A stretch of 5,525 nt of DNA, taken from positions 1-5,525 of the forward strand of contig JAOUHR010000160.1 in the NCBI GenBank assembly GCA_029884515.1, read 5' to 3'. Position numbers and translations under genes: made by a program. Positions 1 through 5,525 of this stretch are shown piece after piece (position 1 is the stretch's first letter; the number at the start of each line of letters is the position of its first letter). The DNA is from Gemmatimonadota bacterium (lineage in GTDB: Bacteria; Gemmatimonadota; Gemmatimonadetes; Gemmatimonadales; Gemmatimonadaceae). The notes under the pieces are model-generated. The model was not told where the DNA came from. It did not search any database and saw only the letters and a program-made list of their open reading frames with translations.

Positions 1-27
1 GGTCGCGGTCTGCACGGCTTGGATCAT
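1..27 (-). CDS. Possible start of a downstream gene, cut by window edge
   Basis: An ATG at 27-25 opens a frame that stays open to the left edge and reads M-I-Q-A-V-Q-T-A-T. It begins 8 nt after the permease stop codon. An AGG that overlaps that stop lies 7 nt before the ATG, a suitable spacing for a weak ribosome binding site. The close spacing on the same strand would make it the next gene of the same transcript. Nine codons are far too few to name a product or to exclude chance, so no function is offered. Confidence 0.25.
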
Positions 28-35
28 GCCCAAAC

Positions 36-1397
36 CTACGGAGCGGGCGCGCCCAATGTGTCAGCCGGCCGGCCGCCGGAACGCCGCCACCAGAGGAAGA
101 CGGGCACGCCCGCCGCGAGCACCGCGCTCCCGCGCAGCGCGTTCGCCGGGTTCGAGACGATCGCGCCCAGCACCACGTAGAGCGCGGCGAGCATGAAGAG
201 TCCGGTGCTCCAGGGATGGAACGGCGCCGCGAAATGGTCGCCGGTGCGCGCGCGCCGGCGGTAGACGATGAGCGTGGCCGCGGTCGCGCCGAAGAAGATC
301 CAGTCGGCAAAGGTCACCCAGTCGAGCAGCTCGCCGTACGTGCCCGAGAGCACGAGTGCGACGGCCCAGCCGCCCTGCAGCAGGATGGCGTTCACGGGCG
401 TGCGCGTGCGGGGATGCAACGTGGCGAGGCCGGCGAAGAAGACGCCGTCGCGCGCCATCGCCTGGTAGACGCGCGGCGTGACGAGGATGACGACCATCAG
501 GAACCCGGCGGTCGAGCAGGCGACGCCGACGGCGATGAGCGTGCGGCCCGCGTCGCCGAAGTGGAGGGCCATCGTGTCGGCGGCGGGCGCGGTGCTCGCG
601 GCGAGCCCGGCGATCCCGAGCGCGCGCAGGTAGGCGAGGTTCACCAGCACGTACGCCGCGGCGACGATGAGCACGCCGAGGATCAGCGCGCGGGGCAGGT
701 CGCGCCGCGGATCCACCATCTCCTCGGCGACGAAGTTGGTCTGCTGCCAGCCGCCGTAGGCGAAGAGGACGGGGACGAGGGCGGTGCCGAGGGCGACGGC
801 CAGCGCGAAGGGGCCCGCGGGCGCGACGAGCGGGGCAGCTGCCGGAGCGGCGACGTAGCCGGCCCCGCCTCCCAGCGTCCCGAGCCCGACCACCACCAGC
901 GCGGCGATCGCCGCCAGCTTGAGCAGCGTGAAGGCGTTCTGCACCCAGGCGCCCGGCGCCACGCCGATCACGTTGATCCCGGAGAAGAGCGCGATGGCGC
1001 CGATGGCGAGCGTGCGCTCCATCCCCGTGGGGATCCCGAGCAGCGGGGCCGCATAGTTCGCGAAGGTGACCGCGACCGCCGCCGTCGCGCCGCTGGCGAT
1101 CGCGAGGAGCAGCGCCCAGCCGTAGAGGAAGGCCGGGAGCGGACCGAACGCGTCGCGCAGGTATGCGTAGCCGCCCCCCGCCGACGGTGCGCGCGCACCA
1201 AGCTCCGCGAAGATGAACGCGCCGAGGATCGCGATCACCGCGCCGAGCCCCCAGGCCACGATCGTGAGCGCGGGTGTGCCCACGCGTTGCGCCACCACCG
1301 CCGGGTTGAGGAAGATCCCCGACCCGATGATCCCGCCGACGACGAGCAGCGTGCCCGAGAAGAGCCCCAGCCGCCGGGCGTAGGTGGTGCCGCTCAT
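36..1397 (-). CDS. APC-superfamily amino acid permease
   Basis: A 453-residue integral membrane protein of the amino acid-polyamine-organocation (APC) superfamily, of the L-type/SteT-like kind, expected to move amino acids across the cytoplasmic membrane. Seen in the sequence: the TM1 substrate-binding signature GIIGSGIF (residues 22-29) after a short N-terminus; the TM2 end and loop ELGARAPSAGGGYAYLRDAFG, with E65 and the Gly triplet 74-76; the unwound TM6 motif FAYGGW (212-217) followed by EE and DPRRDLPRA (225-237); and about 12 hydrophobic helices, near 10-33, 42-66, 86-116, 129-147, 154-175, 196-216, 237-258, 283-308, 334-352, 360-379, 397-415 and 421-437. Length is normal for the family and no frameshift is visible. 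The ATG at 1397 is the only possible start, since the upstream in-frame codons reach the DUF4175 stop without another ATG, GTG or TTG. No good Shine-Dalgarno precedes it. The substrate cannot be told from sequence; exchanger or symporter are both possible. Confidence 0.93.
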   Translation of the reverse strand: MSGTTYARRLGLFSGTLLVVGGIIGSGIFLNPAVVAQRVGTPALTIVAWGLGAVIAILGAFIFAELGARAPSAGGGYAYLRDAFGPLPAFLYGWALLLAIASGATAAVAVTFANYAAPLLGIPTGMERTLAIGAIALFSGINVIGVAPGAWVQNAFTLLKLAAIAALVVVGLGTLGGGAGYVAAPAAAPLVAPAGPFALAVALGTALVPVLFAYGGWQQTNFVAEEMVDPRRDLPRALILGVLIVAAAYVLVNLAYLRALGIAGLAASTAPAADTMALHFGDAGRTLIAVGVACSTAGFLMVVILVTPRVYQAMARDGVFFAGLATLHPRTRTPVNAILLQGGWAVALVLSGTYGELLDWVTFADWIFFGATAATLIVYRRRARTGDHFAAPFHPWSTGLFMLAALYVVLGAIVSNPANALRGSAVLAAGVPVFLWWRRSGGRPADTLGAPAP

Positions 1398-1427
1398 CCG
1401 CGCCCGGCTGCGGTCAGGCGGCCACCC

Positions 1428-4400
1428 TCATGGGCGCGGAGTCGCCGGCGGCGTCTTGGGCGGCGCGGCCGGCGGCGTCTGCGATGGACGCGCGAGCGAG
1501 CGGTAGTACTCCTCCACCTGCGCGCGATACTCGCTCGGCACCGGCGAGCGCGCACCGAGTGCGGAGCGCGGACCGGTGTCCTGCGTCAGCTCGCGGTGCA
1601 GGGCGAACTCGAACGACTTGAGCCGCTCGAGGAGCGCGGCCTGGAGCTCTTCGCTCGCGTGATAGTCGGCGAGCGGCCGGCCCGACTCGAGGCGGCGCAG
1701 GTCGTCGATCGCGCGGTTGAGGTCGGTGACGTCGAGACCCTGTGCGCGCGCGAGGTCGCGGAGCGCCTCGGCGTCCGCACGCCGGAGGCCGAACTCACGC
1801 GAGAGTTGCCGCACCTGGCCACTGTTGAGCGCAGGCGCGCGGCCGTCGCTGGGTGTTCCCGCGTTCGGTCGGCCGTCGCGGGCCTGACCGTCGCGCGGAT
1901 TCTGGCCGCTTCCGCTGCCGCCCTGACCCTGCTGCGCCTGGCCCTGGCCCTGTTGGCCTTGCTGGCCCTGTTGGCCTTGCTGGCCCTGCTGGCCCTGCTG
2001 CCCCTGCTGCCCCTGCTGCCCCTGCTGCCCCTGCTGGCCTTGCTGGCCTTGCTGGCCTTGCTGCCCCTGCTGCCCCTGCTGCCCTTGCTGCCCCTGCTGC
2101 CCTTCTTGCGCCTGCTGCTGTGCCCGGTCGCGCAGGCTCTCCACGCCGCGCACGAGCGCGCGGGCCTGCTCGAGCGCGCGCTCCTGCTGCCGCGCCACCG
2201 ACTCGCCCGCGAGCGCCTTCGACGCCTCGCGCAGCGTCTCCGCCGCCTGGCCGATGTTGTTGCCGATCTGGTCCTCGAACGCGTTCGCGTACTCGGGCGA
2301 GCCGCGGCCCATCACGCTCTTCGAGAACTGGATCTTGTCCTGCACGCGCTGCTCGCGGATCGCGTCCGAGGCCTCGCGCAGCTTGCCCGCCGCGCCCGGC
2401 TGGTCACGACGTCCCTCGCGCGAGAGCCGGTCGGCGTCGGACTCGAGGCGGCCCACCTCGGCGCCGAGCGCGTCCTTCCGCTCGGCGAGCTGGCGCTGCT
2501 GCTCGGCGCGCTGCGCACCGCTCGCCGCCTGCATCCGCTTCACATCCTCGGCGATCGCCCGCTGGCGCTCCTCGAGCGCCTGGGCCTTGTCGGCGAGCTC
2601 CCGGATGCCGTCGCTGATGTCCTTGTTCCGCGAGTCCTCGAGCCGGCGGGTGGCGCGCTCCAGCTCCTCGAGCGCCGCGCTCCCCTGCGACTCGGAGCCG
2701 CCCGCCGCCTGCCGCATCGCGTCTGCCGCGCGCTGCATCTGCCGGGCGGCCTCGGCGAGCTCGGGGGACTGCTGCTCGCGTGACAACCGCTCGAGACGGC
2801 GCGCCTCCTCCTCCGCCTGCCGGGCGAGCTCGCGCTGCGAGCCGCCACCACCGCCCGCGGCCTCGCGGCCCATGCGGTCGCGCATCGCCTCGGCCTGACG
2901 CTGCAGGCGCTCGTTCTCCTGCTGCTGGCGCGCCGCCAGCTGCCTCAGGCGTTCGAGCGTCTCGTCCACGGCCTGCGCGCCGCTCGCCGAGGATTGCTGC
3001 TGCACGGCCTCGTACTGGTTGCGCATGCGGTCGTTCTCGAGCTCGAAGAGGTCGGCGAGGTCCTCGGCCCGCTGCGCACCTCCGCCACCGCCACCGCCGC
3101 CGCCCTGCTGGCCCTGCTGCACCTGCACGTCGCGATAGAGCGCGTCGGCCTGCTGCAGCGCCCGGAGCGCGCGCTCCTCCGAGGGGAGCGCCGTCCGGCC
3201 GTCGCGCTTGCCGAGGTTCTCCTCGGCCGCCTGCATCTCCTTGGTGGATGCGACGAGGAGCTCACGGATCTGCGTGAACATCGAGTCGTTGCTCGTGAGG
3301 CCGCGCTCGAGCAGCCGCTGCGCGAGGGTCGCCACGTCCTCGCGGAGGCTCCCCTGCGCGATGGCGAGGGTCGTCACGTCCTCGGCGCGCTGCTTCTCCA
3401 CCGTGGTCGCGCTGTCGCGCAGCCAGTTGTAGGTGCCGGCCACCACATCGCGCTGGCGCTGCACGAAGTCGCTCGGCGAGTCACCGGCCCCGCCGCCACC
3501 GCCCCCACCGCCGCCGCCCGACTCCGCCTGGCGGTAGTCGCGCGACCAGGGCCGCACCTGCATGAAGTAGACGTCGCTCAGTGCCTCCTGCCCCGCCGCG
3601 TCCGTGGCGGCCGCGTTGTAGGCGACCAGGTCGCCGGGCTTGAGGCCCATCTCCTCGAGCAGCATCGTGTGTGCGGCCTGCGCCTCCCCGGCGCGCCCCG
3701 CGGGCGTCGCGAGCGGGATGCGCTTCTCCTCGCCGCCGTTCACGCGGTAGCGGAGTTCCAGCGAGCGCACGCCGTAGTCGTCGGTGGCGAGCGCCTCGAT
3801 GGTGACCTCCTCGAGCGCGGTGACCTTGGTGTCGCGCCCCGGGTCCTTGATCCGCACCTCGGGCGCACGGTCCTTGAGCACCTCCACGGCGTACTGCACG
3901 CCGCCCATCACGCTGCGCCCGTCGGCGGCGACGAGGTCCACGCGATAGAAGCCGGGCGTGCTCAACCGGAAGCGCCCGCGGAGCTGGCCGCTCGAGTCGG
4001 CCTCGAGTGCGACGATGCGTCCGTCGTCGAACACGAGCGAGCCGCTGCGCACGGGCCGCGTGACCTTGGGCTCGATGGTGACCATGGTGCCGGCGACCGC
4101 ACCGACGTCGCCGCCATCCTCGGTGCGCTCCATCCCGAGCCCTGTGTACGCCGGGAAGCGGAGCTCGACCGCGAGCTGCGTGACGGCGGGGAGGTCGGTG
4201 ATGCGGAGCCGATAGGTGCGCGACCGCACCCCGGCGGCCTCGACGTAGTACTCGGTGGGCTCGGTGAGGTCGAAGAGCCGCCCGGCGAACGCGCCGTCGG
4301 CGGCGTCGCGGCCCATCGGCAGGCGCACCCACTCCGCGGCGCTGTCGGAGCGGAAGACCACCTCGGCGCCATCGGCGGTGAAGTAGGCGAGCGTCGCGCG

Positions 4401-5039
4401 CACGTCGATCGCGCCGCCGCGCGGCACGGCCGCATCGCCGGGCTCGACGCCCACCTCGGGCGCGGGCGGCGTCGCGGCGATCGCGACGGACCAGGGGGCG
4501 AAGAGCACGCGCGCCATGTCGCGCACGCCGGCGGGGCCGAACGCGGCGAGCAGCGCCGCAGCGGCCACGGCCGCGATGAGCAGGCGCTGGGCGCGCACCT
4601 CGCGCGGACGTTCGATGCGGCGCTCCTCGGCGAGCGGCCGCAGGTCGCGCACGACGTGCTCCACCACGCGTGCCGTGAGTGCCGGCGATGACCGCTTCGC
4701 CGCGGGCTGGCCGAGCTCGTGCACGGCGGAGAGGAGTCCCTGCTTGAGCCCCGGCGCGCGCTCCTCGACATAGAGCGCGAACTCGGCGTCGCTCGCGCGG
4801 CGCAGCAGGGGCAGGAGGAGGAAGCGGATGGCGGCGGCGAGCACGATGCCGTAGCCCACCACGCGCGCCACGAGCACGCCCGTGCCGGTGCGGCCGAAGA
4901 TCGCCGTGGCGAACTGACCCACGAGGATGGCGGCGACCGCCGCGATCACGACGGACGCCGCGGCCTCCAGCAGGAGGCGGCGGCGGCGCTGGTGGCGCAG
5001 CGTCGTGAGGAGGTCGTGGAGGTGTTCGGTCGCGGTCAT
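1428..5039 (-). CDS. DUF4175-type membrane protein with coiled coils and GQQ repeat
   Basis: A 1203-residue protein of unknown function resembling the DUF4175 family (Pfam PF13779) as found beside Bat-type genes. Domains in order: Arg-rich N-terminus (15-21); TM1 about 22-47 and TM2 about 54-79; an Arg-rich cytoplasmic segment; TM3 about 152-171; then a predicted periplasmic part. This holds beta-rich Ig-like regions (about 190-390 and 390-496) with typical stretches YYVEAAGVRS, LRFPAYTGL (293-301), a DRAPEVRIKDPG strand (390-401) and ATDDYGVRSLELRY. A ten-Gly run (508-517) follows, then Gln/Glu/Arg/Ala-rich coiled coil (about 525-975) interrupted by Gly runs, a (GQQ)17 tract (981-1031), a helical module (about 1070-1152), the motif VPSEYRAQVEEYYRSLAR (1166-1183) and a Pro-rich tail with two TPPA copies. 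It contains no cysteine. The start at 5039 is chosen because its ATG overlaps the upstream stop as ATGA and has a Shine-Dalgarno; the longer frame from 5171 would run 136 nt into the upstream gene. Probably translationally coupled to that gene. It is longer than proteobacterial DUF4175 proteins as I recall them, mainly through the low-complexity parts. A membrane-anchored periplasmic scaffold is an inference only. Confidence 0.85.
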   Translation of the reverse strand: MTATEHLHDLLTTLRHQRRRRLLLEAAASVVIAAVAAILVGQFATAIFGRTGTGVLVARVVGYGIVLAAAIRFLLLPLLRRASDAEFALYVEERAPGLKQGLLSAVHELGQPAAKRSSPALTARVVEHVVRDLRPLAEERRIERPREVRAQRLLIAAVAAAALLAAFGPAGVRDMARVLFAPWSVAIAATPPAPEVGVEPGDAAVPRGGAIDVRATLAYFTADGAEVVFRSDSAAEWVRLPMGRDAADGAFAGRLFDLTEPTEYYVEAAGVRSRTYRLRITDLPAVTQLAVELRFPAYTGLGMERTEDGGDVGAVAGTMVTIEPKVTRPVRSGSLVFDDGRIVALEADSSGQLRGRFRLSTPGFYRVDLVAADGRSVMGGVQYAVEVLKDRAPEVRIKDPGRDTKVTALEEVTIEALATDDYGVRSLELRYRVNGGEEKRIPLATPAGRAGEAQAAHTMLLEEMGLKPGDLVAYNAAATDAAGQEALSDVYFMQVRPWSRDYRQAESGGGGGGGGGGAGDSPSDFVQRQRDVVAGTYNWLRDSATTVEKQRAEDVTTLAIAQGSLREDVATLAQRLLERGLTSNDSMFTQIRELLVASTKEMQAAEENLGKRDGRTALPSEERALRALQQADALYRDVQVQQGQQGGGGGGGGGAQRAEDLADLFELENDRMRNQYEAVQQQSSASGAQAVDETLERLRQLAARQQQENERLQRQAEAMRDRMGREAAGGGGGSQRELARQAEEEARRLERLSREQQSPELAEAARQMQRAADAMRQAAGGSESQGSAALEELERATRRLEDSRNKDISDGIRELADKAQALEERQRAIAEDVKRMQAASGAQRAEQQRQLAERKDALGAEVGRLESDADRLSREGRRDQPGAAGKLREASDAIREQRVQDKIQFSKSVMGRGSPEYANAFEDQIGNNIGQAAETLREASKALAGESVARQQERALEQARALVRGVESLRDRAQQQAQEGQQGQQGQQGQQGQQGQQGQQGQQGQQGQQGQQGQQGQQGQQGQQGQQGQQGQGQAQQGQGGSGSGQNPRDGQARDGRPNAGTPSDGRAPALNSGQVRQLSREFGLRRADAEALRDLARAQGLDVTDLNRAIDDLRRLESGRPLADYHASEELQAALLERLKSFEFALHRELTQDTGPRSALGARSPVPSEYRAQVEEYYRSLARPSQTPPAAPPKTPPATPRP
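1947..2099 (-). repeat. 17-copy 9-bp in-frame tandem repeat coding (GQQ)17
   Basis: Seventeen uninterrupted 9-bp units, each CAR CAR GGS on the coding strand, code for residues 981-1031 of the DUF4175-type protein. All differences between units are synonymous: CAG or CAA, and GGC or GGG. Identical units are clustered: four CAGCAGGGG copies in a row (2001-2036), three CAGCAAGGC copies (2037-2063), and an 18-bp dimer present twice (1947-1982). Degenerate QG, QA, QQG units flank it to 1920 and a GAA GGG pair precedes it. The copy number is expected to vary between strains by replication slippage. The frame is kept because the unit is a multiple of three. Confidence 0.97.
1983..2036 (-). other. 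Putative G-quadruplex motif in coding strand (six G-runs)
   Basis: Repeat units 5 to 10 give, on the coding strand and thus in the mRNA, four GGGG runs followed by two GGG runs, separated by 5- or 6-nt loops (CAGCA or CCAGCA). This meets the usual pattern of four or more G3+ runs with loops of 1 to 7. Whether it folds in the cell is not known. It may be only a by-product of using GGG for Gly next to CAG for Gln. Confidence 0.5.
2064..2102 (-). other. Second putative G-quadruplex motif in coding strand
   Basis: Repeat units 14 to 17 plus the preceding GGG codon give five runs of three or four G on the coding strand, with loops CAGCA or CAGCAA. It is separated from the first motif by three CAGCAAGGC units, which offer only GG and so break the pattern. 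Folding is an inference from the pattern alone. Confidence 0.45.
2841..2855 (-). repeat. Five-Gly linker in coiled-coil region
   Basis: Five consecutive Gly codons (residues 729-733) of mixed GGC and GGT interrupt the Gln/Arg/Glu-rich helical region between DRMGREAA and SQRELARQ. It looks like a flexible break between two coiled-coil segments. Confidence 0.8.
3078..3104 (-). repeat. Nine-Gly linker in coiled-coil region
   Basis: Nine consecutive Gly codons (residues 646-654), using GGC, GGT and GGA, follow a short QQGQQ segment that resembles one to two units of the later GQQ array. It separates the helical region ending at RDVQVQQ from the one starting AQRAEDLADLFELEND. A flexible linker is the likely role. 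Confidence 0.85.
3489..3518 (-). repeat. Ten-Gly linker between beta-rich part and coiled coils
   Basis: Ten consecutive Gly codons (residues 508-517), a mix of GGC, GGT and GGG, lie exactly where the beta-rich extracytoplasmic domains end (VRPWSRDYRQAES) and the helical half begins (DFVQRQRDVV). The mixed codons argue against very recent triplet slippage. The position marks a domain boundary. Confidence 0.88.
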
Positions 5040-5525
5040 CCCTTGCTCCCTTCCGGTGTGGCGACTGCCGGTTGCACGGTGGCACGGCGGGCTCGACCGC
5101 GCCAGCCCCGTGAGGCGATGACGGATTCGGCGAGCAGCATCAGGAGCGCCAACAACACGAGCACGCGCCACGCACGCTGGCGCGATTCGATCTCGAGCGA
5201 GGTGGGCGCGGTGACCCCGGTGAGCGTCGAGTCGGTGGACTCCGAGACGCCGAGCAGGAGCTCCCCCGCGTCGGCCACCGTGAGGTCCGACTCCGCCGGC
5301 CCGACGTTCACCGCGACCCGGTCGCGCGGCGAGCCATCCACCCGTCCCTCATACGCGGCATACACCCCCACCTGTTGGAGGATCACGGCGACCCCGGACT
5401 CGCCTGCCTCAGGCCGGAGGAGCGTCCCGTCGGGTTCGGCGATCACCGCGGCGCGGCGCACGCCGCGCGGCATCCAACTCTCGCCCGTGCGGCGCGAGAG
5501 CGGCGTGGCCTCGTGCCCGGCCCCG
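5036..5525 (-). CDS. BatA/VWA-type membrane protein, C-terminal end (partial)
   Basis: The frame is open from the right edge (first whole codon at 5524) to the TGA at 5038-5036, giving 162 visible residues; the N-terminal part lies outside the window. Seen: an extracytoplasmic stretch with short beta-type segments (AAVIAEPDGTLLRPE, GVYAAYEG), then VAVNVGPAESDLTVADAGELL, a pattern known from BatA-like proteins, which carry N-terminal membrane helices and a von Willebrand factor A domain. One transmembrane helix, AWRVLVLLALLMLLAESVIA (about 5112-5170), is followed by an Arg-rich tail (SRGWRGRARR) that should be cytoplasmic. No VWA metal-binding motif is visible, since that part is cut off, so the name rests on the C-terminal pattern and on the DUF4175-type neighbour. 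An internal ATG at 5473 exists, but the frame continues upstream without a stop and that ATG is unlikely to be the start. Its stop overlaps the start of the next gene. Known relatives include Bacteroides aerotolerance Bat proteins; the role here is not known. Confidence 0.7.
   Translation of the reverse strand, partial: GAGHEATPLSRRTGESWMPRGVRRAAVIAEPDGTLLRPEAGESGVAVILQQVGVYAAYEGRVDGSPRDRVAVNVGPAESDLTVADAGELLLGVSESTDSTLTGVTAPTSLEIESRQRAWRVLVLLALLMLLAESVIASRGWRGRARRATVQPAVATPEGSKG
5046..5054 (-). promoter_or_regulatory. Ribosome binding site of the DUF4175-type gene
   Basis: GGAAGGGAG on the coding strand, inside the last codons of the upstream gene, ends 6 nt before the ATG at 5039. It is the best Shine-Dalgarno in the window. 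Together with the ATGA overlap it decides the start of the 1203-residue protein against the longer frame. Confidence 0.8.

Noticed and set aside
45..54. Palindrome GGGCGCGCCC near the permease 3' end as a terminator
   Set aside because: It lies inside the permease coding sequence, has no loop and no T-run on the minus strand, and such palindromes are common by chance in DNA this rich in GC.
1444..1480. 13-bp direct repeat GCCGGCGGCGTCT at 1444 and 1468, considered as an attachment or operator site
   Set aside because: It codes for the two TPPA copies of the Pro-rich tail of the large protein and is explained by that. There is no sign of an inserted element between the copies.
1947..2099. Tandem array considered as a CRISPR or non-coding satellite
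   Set aside because: The units are 9 bp without spacers, and every change is synonymous in one reading frame, so it is a coding repeat.
216..2783. 855-codon open frame on the plus strand spanning both the permease and the DUF4175-type gene
   Set aside because: It is the exact codon-aligned antisense frame of both genes, which share one frame. It stays open because TTA, CTA and TCA sense codons are rare at this GC content. Its translation is Arg/Ala/Leu low complexity with a Leu-rich artefact where the GQQ array is read backwards.
2994..4691. 565-codon open frame on the plus strand
   Set aside because: It is the same codon-aligned antisense phase as the previous case, lying wholly inside the DUF4175-type gene. 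It shows no recognisable domain, and the sense strand carries a coherent protein.
3481..5085. 534-codon minus-strand frame overlapping the large gene in another phase
   Set aside because: The translation is almost only Arg, Ala, Gly and Pro, typical of a frame-shifted reading of GC-rich coding DNA. The overlapping frame has clear domain motifs and a good start.
5040..5171. Earlier start at 5171 for the DUF4175-type protein (44 extra residues)
   Set aside because: It would lie over the transmembrane-helix codons of the upstream gene. The extra residues are Arg-rich out-of-frame sequence with the only cysteine, and the ATG at 5039 has both a Shine-Dalgarno and the ATGA overlap.

Overview
This is a very GC-rich, stop-codon-poor bacterial window with all credible genes on the minus strand, so the order of transcription runs from the right edge to the left. 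The gene content is the C-terminal end of a BatA/VWA-type membrane protein, followed by a very large DUF4175-type membrane protein with Gln/Gly/Arg-rich coiled coils, then an amino acid permease. The base composition and the long, low-complexity form of the DUF4175 protein fit Gemmatimonadota (Gemmatimonas-like). That assignment is an inference from gene style and is not proven by any marker in the window.

Layout in transcription order: (1) 5525 to 5036, the last 162 codons of a membrane protein with a single C-terminal transmembrane helix, cut by the window edge; (2) 5039 to 1428, a 1203-residue protein whose ATG overlaps the previous stop (ATGA) and has a good Shine-Dalgarno; (3) a 30-nt gap; (4) 1397 to 36, a 453-residue APC-superfamily permease; (5) from 27 to the left edge, a possible start of another gene, only nine codons long. 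No stretch over 300 bases lacks a gene, and no promoter or terminator can be supported, so the window looks like the inside of one polycistronic unit.

The first two genes resemble the end of a Bat-type operon (usually MoxR AAA ATPase, DUF58, BatA/VWA protein, then DUF4175). Its molecular function is not established. The DUF4175 protein is predicted to have three N-terminal membrane helices and about 1030 periplasmic residues: beta-rich domains, a poly-Gly linker, long coiled coils, a 17-fold Gly-Gln-Gln tract, and a small conserved C-terminal helical module with a Pro-rich tail. The permease is a standard transporter whose link to the Bat-like genes is by position only.

The most notable feature is the 153-bp, 17-copy, 9-bp repeat coding for (GQQ)17. 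Its synonymous-codon pattern records block duplications, and the coding strand carries two canonical G-quadruplex motifs inside it. The window is otherwise ordinary, and I see no wholly new system in it.
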